Of a stretch of 64,000 nt of DNA, positions 32,525 to 40,486 are shown in pieces. Position 1 is the stretch's first letter; every line of letters begins with the position of its first letter. The notes beneath the pieces were generated by a model that saw only the letters and a list, made by a program, of their open reading frames with translations, had not been told where the DNA came from and made no database searches. Origin of the DNA: Mesobacillus harenae (GTDB lineage Bacteria > Bacillota > Bacilli > Bacillales > Cytobacillaceae); the NCBI RefSeq assembly GCF_013343715.1, contig NZ_JABUNR010000015.1, forward strand, positions 1 to 64,000. Direction: 5' to 3'. A program made the position numbers and the translations under genes.

Positions 32525-33838
32525 TTGGAAAAAATCATCGTCCGCGGCGGACAAAGGCTGCAGGGCACCGTAAAGGTTGAAGGTGCTAAAAATGCTGTAC
32601 TGCCTGTTATCGCTGCAACATTGTTAGCAAGTGATGGAAAAAGCGTAATTCGTGATGTGCCAACTCTCTCCGATGTATATACCATCAATGAAGTATTACG
32701 CTATTTGAACGCCAATGTGGAGTTTAATAATAATCAAATTGAAGTAGATGCATCAAGAGAGCTAAAAATTGAAGCACCATTTGAATATGTACGTAAAATG
32801 CGAGCATCCGTGTTAGTTATGGGATCGCTTTTAGCCAGAAATGGCCGTGCCCGCGTAGCCCTTCCAGGAGGGTGTGCAATCGGGTCCCGACCGATCGACC
32901 AGCATCTCAAAGGCTTTGAAGCAATGGGAGCAACGGTTAAGGTAGGAAACGGTTTTATCGAGGCAGAAGCACCAAACGGTTTACACGGGGCAAAAGTCTA
33001 TCTTGATTTCCCAAGCGTTGGCGCAACGGAAAACATCATGATGGCTGCATCCCTCGCAAAAGGTACAACGGTGCTTGAAAATGTGGCTAAAGAACCTGAA
33101 ATCGTCGACCTCGCCAACCTAATTAATAAAATGGGTGGAAAAGTTAGAGGGGCCGGCACAGGAACCATTCGCATTGAAGGCGTTAAAAAGTTATATGGAG
33201 CAGACCATAACATTATTCCAGATCGAATCGAAGCAGGTACGTTCATGGTAGCAGCAGCAATCACAGGAGGCAATGTCCTTGTGAGAGGTGCCGTTCCAGA
33301 ACACTCCACTTCATTGATCGCTAAAATGGAAGAAATGGGCGTACTCTTTATTGAAGAACAAGATGGTATTCGAGTCATCGGACCAGAGAAATTAAAGGCA
33401 GTGGATATCAAAACCATGCCTCACCCGGGCTTTCCAACTGACATGCAATCTCAAATGATGGCATTGCTGTTGCGCGCTCAGGGTACAAGTATGATCACTG
33501 AAACAGTTTTTGAAAACCGCTTCATGCACGTTGAAGAATTCCGTCGTATGAATGCAAACATCAAAATCGACGGCAGGTCCGTTATCATGAACGGCCCATC
33601 TGATTTGCAAGGCGCTGAAGTAGCAGCAACGGATCTTCGTGCTGCAGCTGCATTAATTCTGACCGGCCTTGTTGCTGATGGGATCACACGTGTAACTGAG
33701 CTTAAGCACTTGGACCGCGGCTATGTGAACATTCACCAAAAGCTTGCAGCTCTTGGAGCAGACATTGAGCGTATTAACGAAGTCGAAGAAACACTTGACG
33801 TCGAAGTTGACGCTCCTGTAGCAGACCTAAACGCGTAA
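32525..33838 (+). CDS. murA: UDP-N-acetylglucosamine 1-carboxyvinyltransferase MurA
   Basis: 437-residue cytoplasmic enzyme for the first committed step of peptidoglycan synthesis, adding enolpyruvate from PEP to UDP-GlcNAc. The catalytic Cys117 lies in [18 protein letters not shown], so the enzyme should be fosfomycin-sensitive; Lys22 in EGAKNAVLP and Arg121 also match. The TTG start at 32525 is supported by GGAGGGG at 32511-32517. It corresponds to murAA. A terminator follows. Confidence 0.95.
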   Translation: MEKIIVRGGQRLQGTVKVEGAKNAVLPVIAATLLASDGKSVIRDVPTLSDVYTINEVLRYLNANVEFNNNQIEVDASRELKIEAPFEYVRKMRASVLVMGSLLARNGRARVALPGGCAIGSRPIDQHLKGFEAMGATVKVGNGFIEAEAPNGLHGAKVYLDFPSVGATENIMMAASLAKGTTVLENVAKEPEIVDLANLINKMGGKVRGAGTGTIRIEGVKKLYGADHNIIPDRIEAGTFMVAAAITGGNVLVRGAVPEHSTSLIAKMEEMGVLFIEEQDGIRVIGPEKLKAVDIKTMPHPGFPTDMQSQMMALLLRAQGTSMITETVFENRFMHVEEFRRMNANIKIDGRSVIMNGPSDLQGAEVAATDLRAAAALILTGLVADGITRVTELKHLDRGYVNIHQKLAALGADIERINEVEETLDVEVDAPVADLNA

Positions 33839-33894
33839 ACACTATACGCATTAACCATACTATTAATCGAGAAACCGGAGAGTTACCAGTCCCG

Positions 33895-33923
33895 CCGCGG
33901 ATTGCTGATTCTGCGGTTTTTTG
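33895..33923 (+). terminator. Terminator after murA
   Basis: CCGCGGA (33895-33901) pairs with TCTGCGG (33910-33916), one G-T pair, eight-base loop, followed by six T. Confidence 0.85.
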
Positions 33924-34039
33924 TTGCTTAGAGAATACCATACTTGGCTAACATTCCCAAGTAATAACATTGACAGAACTAAAAAAAAAATTAAAAAATT
34001 TAACCTGTCTAAAAACAAGCAAAGATAAAAATGTTCAAG

Positions 34040-34068
34040 TCATAAAAGCTTGTCCGCCTCCATAGAAT
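34040..34068 (+). promoter_or_regulatory. Sigma-E promoter of spoIID
   Basis: TCATAAA (34040-34046) matches the -35 consensus kmATAtt in its ATA core. A 14-bp spacer follows, then CATAGAAT (34061-34068), one change from the -10 consensus CATACAnT. It lies 53 bp upstream of spoIID, which is sigma-E dependent in B. subtilis. Confidence 0.7.
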
Positions 34069-34120
34069 TGAATTAGATGGTTTGAGGCCGTCTAGTATTT
34101 CGTATATGGAGGACACACAT

Positions 34121-35143
34121 ATGATAAAAATCAAACCTCTCGCCGTAGCAGCAGCTCTTCTCGTTACGATCACCCTCCTGGTGCCAAGCCTTCTCGTACT
34201 CCCATTTATGGAAGGAACCGCAAAAGGACAGCTCGGTGAAGACGTACAACCCGCTCAGCCAGCAGCTGCCAAGCCATCCATCGATTCTGCAGTAGAGGTG
34301 GCCGTTTACCGAATGTCCCATTCTAAGCTTGAAAAAGTGCCTCTCGACCAATACTTAATTGGAGTAGTCGCCGCTGAAATGCCCGCAGAATTCGAGCCTG
34401 AAGCTCTTAAGGCACAAGCATTATCCGCAAGAACCTATTATGTAAAGCAAATGATGAGCGAGGACAAAGTCGGTCTCCCTGAAGGATCAGATGTTACAGA
34501 CACAGTCTTGCATCAAGTTTACAGCAATACTGATGAACTAAAAATACTCTGGGGCGCCGATTACAAGTGGAAAATCAAAAAAATAGCTGACGCCGTCCAC
34601 GCAACAGATGGACAGATTTTAACATATGAAGGGGCACCGATTGATGCAACCTTCTTCTCAACCAGCAACGGTTTTACGGAAAACTCTGAAGAGTACTGGT
34701 CCAACTCATTTCCATATCTGCGAAGCGTTCAAAGCCCATGGGATGAAAAGTCCCCGAAGTTCACAGATCAAAAAATCGTTTCGCTTCAGGAATTTGAATC
34801 CAAACTGGGCGTAAAGGTCACTGAGCCTGCTGTCGGAAAAATTGTTTCCCGTACAAAAGGAGACCGCGTCGGCAAGGTTGAAATCGGCGGCAAATCTCTA
34901 ACCGGCAAAATCATCCGCGAAAAATTAGAACTCCGGTCCAGCGACTTCTCCTGGAGCCTGCAGGGCAACAATATAGTCATTAACACAAAAGGTTTTGGTC
35001 ACGGTGTCGGCATGAGCCAGTATGGCGCCAACGGCATGGCCATAGAAGGAAAAACTTATCAGGACATCGTCAAACACTATTACCAAGGCGTTCAAGTCTC
35101 ATCCGCTGACGATATGTTCACCAAGATCATTGCGAAGAAGTAA
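34121..35143 (+). CDS. spoIID: Stage II sporulation protein D (peptidoglycan lytic transglycosylase)
   Basis: 340-residue membrane-anchored protein. In the mother cell SpoIID cleaves glycan strands and, with SpoIIP and SpoIIM, drives engulfment of the forespore. An N-terminal membrane helix (about residues 8-30) is followed by the SpoIID domain. LIGVVAAEMPAEFEPEALKA carries the catalytic Glu, and GHGVGMSQYGANGMA near the C-terminus is the metal and structural signature. The ATG at 34121 is chosen by GGAGGA at 34108-34113. A sigma-E promoter lies upstream. Confidence 0.95.
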   Translation: MIKIKPLAVAAALLVTITLLVPSLLVLPFMEGTAKGQLGEDVQPAQPAAAKPSIDSAVEVAVYRMSHSKLEKVPLDQYLIGVVAAEMPAEFEPEALKAQALSARTYYVKQMMSEDKVGLPEGSDVTDTVLHQVYSNTDELKILWGADYKWKIKKIADAVHATDGQILTYEGAPIDATFFSTSNGFTENSEEYWSNSFPYLRSVQSPWDEKSPKFTDQKIVSLQEFESKLGVKVTEPAVGKIVSRTKGDRVGKVEIGGKSLTGKIIREKLELRSSDFSWSLQGNNIVINTKGFGHGVGMSQYGANGMAIEGKTYQDIVKHYYQGVQVSSADDMFTKIIAKK

Positions 35144-35232
35144 ATATGGCAAGAAGGTACCTGGACAACATATCATGGTGCGAGTGATAGTATGTGACGA
35201 ATTAGCAGTTTTAATTAAAAAACAAATTTATG

Positions 35233-35257
35233 ATCGGGGCTGAGGCTCCGATTTTTT
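35233..35257 (+). terminator. Terminator after spoIID
   Basis: ATCGGGGC (35233-35240) pairs with GCTCCGAT (35245-35252), one G-T pair, loop TGAG, followed by a T-run. Confidence 0.85.
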
Positions 35258-35295
35258 GTGTTTTTTAAAGAGCTTGTGTGACCTGGAGGCGAATT

Positions 35296-36282
35296 CTAAA
35301 ATTCACTCTCCTGTTGGGCCCATATCTCAAAATCATGCGGGGGGTAATATGTGCGGCCTTTTTTGTCCCCTATAAATGGGAGTTTTAAACGAGCGAGAAG
35401 GTTTGTTGCTAACTTGGGGCAGGAAATGCCGACAAGCTTCCTGAATTCCTGGTTAGTAATGCAGGGCTTTACAATCAGGAAATAGTCGATAACAGTTTCA
35501 AGGTGAGCGTTTTTAGACTTACAACCACAGAAACGGCATTCCCACCAGCCATGGCCTCGACACATAGCGTAAGATAAACAGGCGGGACATCGTACACCAT
35601 TGATTAAGTGAACAGGAGGAATTTTAAAAAGATTGAGGACATCTGGCGAATGTGGAGAGTGAGCTTTTAGCAACTTTCTGCTGATTTTCTTTAGGTCACG
35701 GGGCTGGAAGAAATCGGTGCGAAATCGTTCCTCGAAGGCGTCGATCCGGGCGGTTAGCTCTTCTGGGGGACAGACCATTTTCAAAGCCTGCAGACTTCCT
35801 TTGACTATAACATTTGGGTTGGTAAAAACGATGATTTTATTTATGGGTGGGCAGGCAAGCTTATTTTGGGTCAAGAAATTCGTGATGAGCTCCTCATGAC
35901 TCAGAATTTGCAGTCGTGGGTCTGGGTATCTTCTCGCTGTATGTTTATATGTTTGAATCATTTGGTTGAAATTATCGGGCAGGTAAATTTCTTCAGAATG
36001 GTTTTTCACTTCTACTAGGTGTATAACCTTTGTGGATAGGAGGAAGGAATCAATTTGGAAATGATATTCACCATCGGGGAGGCGAAGGCCAAAAAAAATC
36101 AAATATTTATCGGTCAGGTTTCTCAAGGGGTACACTAAACTCTTTTCCCCGCGATAACCTGATCGCATCGAGAGGATTTTCTGCTCAATTTTTGGTTTTT
36201 CCGGATGATTATTGGGCAATCTTCTAGCTAAGGCTTCATGGGCGAGCAGGTCTAGAGACTTGGTTACAGTTTTTATAATCAT
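35296..36282 (-). CDS. NERD domain protein with a Cys-rich zinc-ribbon segment
   Basis: 328 residues, minus strand. The N-terminal half (about residues 35-160) is a nuclease-related NERD domain: GYRGEKSL, then FQIDSFLLS and LVEVKNHSEEI, giving the D...EVK pattern of the restriction-endonuclease fold. The C-terminal half has two Cys pairs (CPAC and CRFCGC with nearby CRGHGWW) typical of a zinc ribbon, and a helix-turn-helix-like end. The substrate is unknown; a DNA-processing role is inferred. ATG at 36282 is chosen because AGGAG on the minus strand is correctly spaced. Upstream lies an unusual 20-bp repeat array. It sits between spoIID and spoIIQ on the opposite strand and looks inserted. Confidence 0.8.
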   Translation of the reverse strand: MIIKTVTKSLDLLAHEALARRLPNNHPEKPKIEQKILSMRSGYRGEKSLVYPLRNLTDKYLIFFGLRLPDGEYHFQIDSFLLSTKVIHLVEVKNHSEEIYLPDNFNQMIQTYKHTARRYPDPRLQILSHEELITNFLTQNKLACPPINKIIVFTNPNVIVKGSLQALKMVCPPEELTARIDAFEERFRTDFFQPRDLKKISRKLLKAHSPHSPDVLNLFKIPPVHLINGVRCPACLSYAMCRGHGWWECRFCGCKSKNAHLETVIDYFLIVKPCITNQEFRKLVGISCPKLATNLLARLKLPFIGDKKGRTYYPPHDFEIWAQQESEF

Positions 36283-36363
36283 TAGCATCACTCCTGGAAG
36301 GGTTTGCTTTAAATTTTCGTCTTTTTTCCGTTGTTTCCTGCCTGTTTTTGGTCCAGCGAAAAA

Positions 36364-36457
36364 TATATTCCGAAAAAATCGATTATATTCCAAAAAAACT
36401 CGATATATTCTCAAAAAAACGAATATATTCCAAAAAAAACGATTTTATTCCAAGACG
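36364..36457. repeat. Five 20-bp A-tract repeats upstream of the NERD gene
   Basis: Units starting at 36364, 36384, 36404, 36424 and 36444 share TATATTCC plus a run of six to eight A and a CGA-like end; the last unit is degenerate. The period is exactly 20 bp (about two helical turns), so the A-tracts face the same side and the DNA may be curved. On the minus strand the array lies 80-180 bp upstream of the NERD start codon. Confidence 0.75.
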
Positions 36458-36515
36458 ATAATGATTCTAAAGAAGGTATGCTAAAAACAGACTCTAGAGC
36501 ACATATTATCCTCTT

Positions 36516-36660
36516 CCGGCCCAAATCAATTCCGATTTTTATGCTAACCCCCGTCACGAAAAGATAGCCTCGATCAATGATTCCATCTAAACCCAGGTAC
36601 CCGGCCCAAATCAAATCCGATTTCCCGCTAACCCCCGTCGCAAGGAGATATCTTGATCAG
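36516..36660. repeat. Imperfect direct repeat, 85-bp period
   Basis: CCGGCCCAAATCAA, CCGATTT, GCTAACCCCCGTC and a trailing GATCA occur at 36516-36578 and again at 36601-36660. No coding sequence is evident. Together with the A-tract array it fills the 420-bp gap between the NERD and VanZ-like genes. Confidence 0.65.
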
Positions 36661-36702
36661 GGCAAGGTCTCATCTGTAGTCCAATCCCCGCCCTTTCAGC
36701 CT

Positions 36703-37137
36703 CTACCCCTTTAAATACCGCTCAGCCTGGATCAGCTTGTCCCGCAGTTTTGGAAACCTTCCGCTAAAGTAGGCATTGTGCATAAAGTGGGAGGCGACGA
36801 GTACGCCTATTACGTCCTTAATGACGTCTATAAGCGTCGCAGACCGATATGGGACGAATGACTGGTGGATTTCGTCGATGACTCCGTACAGGCCCGCAAT
36901 GGCCATCAAAGCGAAACCCATTACTGGTGTGAACTTGTCCAATGTTAGCGCGGCGAAAAATAACAGAATATATAAAATTCCGAACTCTACTAAGTGGAGG
37001 GATTCTTTTATAAAGCGGTCAACGGCAGAATCGGGCAGTTCGACGACAGCGTTGTGGGGCAGGCTTGAAAGAAGCCAAATCAGGGCCATGTAGGCGAACG
37101 GCAGGATCCGCACAGCCCATACTAATATCTGACGCAT
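36703..37137 (-). CDS. VanZ-like family membrane protein
   Basis: 144 residues with about four membrane helices. The family signature DEIHQSFVPYRSATLIDVIKD (about 88-108) is intact. VanZ proteins lower susceptibility to teicoplanin in enterococci; the chromosomal relatives in Bacillus have no settled function but are thought to act at the cell surface. It is transcribed away from spoIIQ and lies downstream of the repeat block. Confidence 0.85.
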   Translation of the reverse strand: MRQILVWAVRILPFAYMALIWLLSSLPHNAVVELPDSAVDRFIKESLHLVEFGILYILLFFAALTLDKFTPVMGFALMAIAGLYGVIDEIHQSFVPYRSATLIDVIKDVIGVLVASHFMHNAYFSGRFPKLRDKLIQAERYLKG

Positions 37138-37270
37138 AGGATTATCACACTCACTTAAAAAATTTATGTATAAAAAGAAACGATTTGTCGAAAGATAAGC
37201 ACAAAAAAATTTTTTGACTCTATGTATATATTTTTCCAGATCTGTTCAGACTGTTGCTGAGGTGATGAAA

Positions 37271-38188
37271 ATGAGAGAGGAAGAAACTAAACGATCTTCT
37301 CAAGGCTCAAAGTTTTTTAAAAAGCGGTGGGTGTATCCAGCAATTTATATCGCAAGTGCAGCTATCATTTTAACAGGTGTTCTCTGGTTCCAAAACGGCG
37401 GAGACGATGCGGGTAATCAATTAGATTATAACGCAACAGATGTTCCTGGTAAAAAATATAATGACCAGGAAGCAATCGAAGTTAACCGTGCCATGGAGAA
37501 CTTTGTAATGCCTGTAATGAAGCCAGATGAAGTTGTCATTCAAAAGGAATTCTATGATAATGACAGTCAGGCTGAAAAACAGGAAGCTGCGCTAGTATTC
37601 TACAACAACCAATACCATCCAAACACGGGGATTGATATAACCACAAAGGATGGCGAGGCATTTGACATTTTGGCAGCTCTTAGCGGAACTGTTACAGATG
37701 TGAAAGAAGACTCATTGCTGGGTAACGTCATTGAAATTGAGCATGACAAAGGTATTGTAACACAATACTCGTCGGTTACAGACTTTAAAGTCAAGGTTGG
37801 TGACCAGGTTGACCAAGGACAAGCTATAGCGAAAGCTGGCAAGAGCATGTTCAATGAGGAAGCCGGTGTCCATGTACATTTTGAAATTCGCAAAGACAGT
37901 GTTCCTGTTAACCCGCTTGAGTTTTTCAATAAGCCATTAAGTGCGTTGCAGGAGTTTAAAGGAGAAGACAATAGCGAGGCTGCCGATGATTCTGGCAAGT
38001 CTGAAGATGGCGGTTCTTCTGAAGAAGAAGCTGGTACGGAAGAAACCACCCCTGGTGAAGAAACCGGTACAGACAGCGGAACTTCTGGTGATACAGAAGA
38101 AGGCGATGCTGCTGACACAGAAGAAGGCACTGATAAAAAAGAAACAGATGATAAAAAGGATACAGAATCCGATTCATCCGCTTCTTAA
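37271..38188 (+). CDS. spoIIQ: Stage II sporulation protein Q (degenerate LytM/M23 domain)
   Basis: 305-residue forespore membrane protein that pairs with SpoIIIAH across the intermembrane space during engulfment and anchors the SpoIIIA channel. One membrane helix (about residues 21-40) is followed by an M23 domain (about 105-215). The second zinc motif HVH (201-203) is kept, but in NTGID (118-122) Asn118 replaces the first His ligand, so peptidase activity is probably absent, as in B. subtilis. The tail (230-305) is acidic and Ser/Thr/Gly-rich. The ATG at 37271 follows GAGGTG. A weak GTATA box (37168-37172) upstream might belong to a sigma-F promoter. Confidence 0.92.
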   Translation: MREEETKRSSQGSKFFKKRWVYPAIYIASAAIILTGVLWFQNGGDDAGNQLDYNATDVPGKKYNDQEAIEVNRAMENFVMPVMKPDEVVIQKEFYDNDSQAEKQEAALVFYNNQYHPNTGIDITTKDGEAFDILAALSGTVTDVKEDSLLGNVIEIEHDKGIVTQYSSVTDFKVKVGDQVDQGQAIAKAGKSMFNEEAGVHVHFEIRKDSVPVNPLEFFNKPLSALQEFKGEDNSEAADDSGKSEDGGSSEEEAGTEETTPGEETGTDSGTSGDTEEGDAADTEEGTDKKETDDKKDTESDSSAS

Positions 38189-38193
38189 CAACG

Positions 38194-38218
38194 AACCCGT
38201 CCTCGTGGCGGGTTTTTT
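38194..38218 (+). terminator. Terminator after spoIIQ
   Basis: AACCCG (38194-38199) pairs with CGGGTT (38209-38214), followed by six T. Confidence 0.82.
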
Positions 38219-38246
38219 GCTGTCTGGCGAGCCTGGTCCCTTTTTC

Positions 38247-38275
38247 CTTTCAATTAGGAAATAATATGGTAAAAT
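38247..38275 (+). promoter_or_regulatory. Candidate sigma-A promoter of the PBP gene
   Basis: TAAAAT (38270-38275) with an extended -10 TGG (38267-38269) and a weak -35 CTTTCA (38247-38252), about 24 bp before the PBP start. Confidence 0.4.
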
Positions 38276-38298
38276 CAAACACTAGGGAGGGAGAATCC

Positions 38299-40287
38299 AT
38301 GAAAAAGACGATTCTTTTCATTATCACTTTGTGTTTAACCGTATTTATTTCAGGCTGCAATAAGGACCCAAAGCCCGAGGAGCGCTTTGCCCAATACATA
38401 AAGCTCTGGAACGACCAGAATTTCGATGAGATGTACGGGTTTCTCGCAGTGGAAGCACAAGCTTCAGTCACAAAAGAGGAATTTGTTGAACGCTACAATA
38501 AAATATATCAAGATTTAGAGATTGATAAGCTTGACGTTAATTTTATAAAGCCGGAGGAAGAGGACGAGCCTGAGTCAACAGTTGATTATCCTTTCTCGGT
38601 AAAAATGGAAAGCATTGCAGGCCCGATCTCCTTTGACCATACAGCCCAGCTGGTAAAAGAAGAGCAGGACGAAAATGGGAACTGGTATCTCAACTGGGAT
38701 ACAACCTATATTTTCCCTGACCTTGAGGAAGGTGACAAAATCAATTTTAGCACGGTAAAAGCAGAGCGCGGCCAGATTTTAGATCGCGATGGCAATGGCA
38801 TCGCGATCAATGGGACAGCCCTGAACATCGGTGTCGTTCCGCAAAAAATGGAAGGCCAGGAAGAAAAGATCATCTCCAACTTGTCCGAGCTGCTTGAAAT
38901 GAGCGAAGAGTCAATCCAAAATGCGCTAGATGCCGATTGGGTGCAGCCGGATCAATTTGTTCCTTTGAAAAAAATATCAAGAGATGATACTGCCCTGCAG
39001 GAAGCCTTGTTCGCAATGGAAGCTGTAACGAACACAAGAGCGGAGGCCAGAGAATACCCGTATGGGGAGGCGCTATCCCACTTGACTGGCTATGTTGGAC
39101 CGGTAACAGCTGAAGAACTTGAAAAGCTTCAAGGTAAGGGATATTCTGGCACAGACTTGATTGGGAAGCGCGGTCTTGAGCAGATACTGGAAGCTCAGCT
39201 CAAAGGCCAGAACGGAATAAAAATTTTAATCGTAAAAGAAGATGGAACAGAAAAGTTGCTCGCTGAAAGGCCAGTTAAAAACGGAGAAAGTGTTCAGCTG
39301 ACCCTAGATGTCGTTCTTCATCAGAAAATTTACGACCAGATGAAGGGGATGGCCGGTGCTTCTGCAGCAATTGACCCTCTAACTGGAGAAACGCTGGCGC
39401 TCGTCAGCAGCCCTGGGTTTGATCCGAATGCGATGACCTTAGGGATTTCAGCAACCAAACGGCAAGCACTCGAGGAGGACCCGCTCCAGCCGCTTCTGAA
39501 CCGGTTTAGAGCAACCTACGTGCCAGGATCTGTTATTAAGCCGATCACCGCAGCAATCGGGCTCGAGAGCGGTGCCATCTCAATGGATACAGCCTATGAA
39601 ATCAATGAAAAACAGTGGGGATTGGATTCATGGGGGAATTATAAAATAACCCGATACACGAATCTCCAAGGCCAGATAGATTTGGAAAAAGCAATGATTT
39701 ATTCTGACAATATTTACTTTGCCCGGGCAGCATTGGATATTGGCCAGGATGATTTTACTGAAGGCTTGAAAAACTTTGGTTTTGATGAAGATCTAGATTT
39801 CTTCTATCCGATTGAAGACTCACAAATGGGCAGCATCGAAAACGAACAAAATGTTGCTGACTCTGCTTATGGGCAAGCGCAGGTTGAAATGAATGTGCTT
39901 CATTTAGCCGCCACCTATACGCCATTTGTGAACAGCGGCAATATGATTAAGCCAATCATGCAAATTGAAGAAGAGAAAAGCCAGGTTTGGAAGGAAGGCC
40001 TGATTAGCGCGGAGCATGCGGCAGCAATCAATAGCCTGCTGACAAAGGTTGTAACAGACCCGAATGGAACCGCCAGAGATGCAAAAATTGACGGTTACCC
40101 GCTTGCCGGAAAAACCGGAACTGCCGAAATCAAAGAAAAGCAAGGCGAAAAAGGAGAAGAACTAGGCTGGTTTGTCGGCTACAATCCCAACACACCAGAC
40201 CTCCTCATCACCATGATGCTCGAAAACGCCCAAACCCAAGGCGGCTCCAAAGCAGCCGTCACCCGAGTCACCAACATCTTTAGGTGA
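38299..40287 (+). CDS. Class B penicillin-binding protein, lipoprotein, PbpC/MecA_N type
   Basis: 662 residues. A lipoprotein signal ends in the lipobox ISGC (Cys20), so it is anchored outside the membrane. An NTF2-like MecA_N domain (about 28-145) is followed by a PBP dimerisation domain (about 150-330) and a transpeptidase domain. Active-site motifs are SVIK (Ser411, Lys414), SDN (469-471) and KTG (605-607). The layout matches PBP3/PbpC of B. subtilis and low-affinity PBPs such as PBP2a. The ATG at 38299 is chosen by GGGAGGG. The last codon and stop (AGG TGA, 40282-40287) are supplied by the repeat element that begins there. Confidence 0.92.
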   Translation: MKKTILFIITLCLTVFISGCNKDPKPEERFAQYIKLWNDQNFDEMYGFLAVEAQASVTKEEFVERYNKIYQDLEIDKLDVNFIKPEEEDEPESTVDYPFSVKMESIAGPISFDHTAQLVKEEQDENGNWYLNWDTTYIFPDLEEGDKINFSTVKAERGQILDRDGNGIAINGTALNIGVVPQKMEGQEEKIISNLSELLEMSEESIQNALDADWVQPDQFVPLKKISRDDTALQEALFAMEAVTNTRAEAREYPYGEALSHLTGYVGPVTAEELEKLQGKGYSGTDLIGKRGLEQILEAQLKGQNGIKILIVKEDGTEKLLAERPVKNGESVQLTLDVVLHQKIYDQMKGMAGASAAIDPLTGETLALVSSPGFDPNAMTLGISATKRQALEEDPLQPLLNRFRATYVPGSVIKPITAAIGLESGAISMDTAYEINEKQWGLDSWGNYKITRYTNLQGQIDLEKAMIYSDNIYFARAALDIGQDDFTEGLKNFGFDEDLDFFYPIEDSQMGSIENEQNVADSAYGQAQVEMNVLHLAATYTPFVNSGNMIKPIMQIEEEKSQVWKEGLISAEHAAAINSLLTKVVTDPNGTARDAKIDGYPLAGKTGTAEIKEKQGEKGEELGWFVGYNPNTPDLLITMMLENAQTQGGSKAAVTRVTNIFR

Positions 40288-40427
40288 CAGGCACCATCCA
40301 TATAACTGGAAATCAAGAACCTAATGGGCACCATTCAGCGAACTGAATGGTGCCTTTTTCCTTTCATAGCGCGGAAACTAAAAGGGTGACAGGCACCTAC
40401 CAATTTTTTGGGAGGTGCCTGTCACCC
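40282..40427. repeat. 146-bp composite repeat, copy A (left of the ggt-like gene)
   Basis: Three parts: a left half-palindrome AGGTGACAGGCACCATCCA (40282-40300), a perfect hairpin GGCACCATTCAG/CTGAATGGTGCC (40327-40338 and 40343-40354) followed by TTTTT, and a 20-bp palindrome (40384-40403 and 40408-40427, one mismatch) followed by a T-run. It aligns without gaps to 42093-42238 with 13 differences (about 91% identity). It provides the stop codon and terminators of the PBP gene. Confidence 0.92.
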
Positions 40428-40486
40428 TTTTTGAATATTTTCACGATTTGGTATATTATTTCGGTAGACAAATGACAGGGGGAGAG

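Noticed and set aside
36411..36614. 67-codon minus-strand open frame across the A-tract array and direct repeat
   Set aside because: It runs through tandem repeats whose 20-bp and 85-bp periods are not multiples of three, and it has no start signal.
36364..36660. CRISPR array
   Set aside because: Repeats are contiguous or 85 bp apart without regular unique spacers, and no cas gene is nearby.
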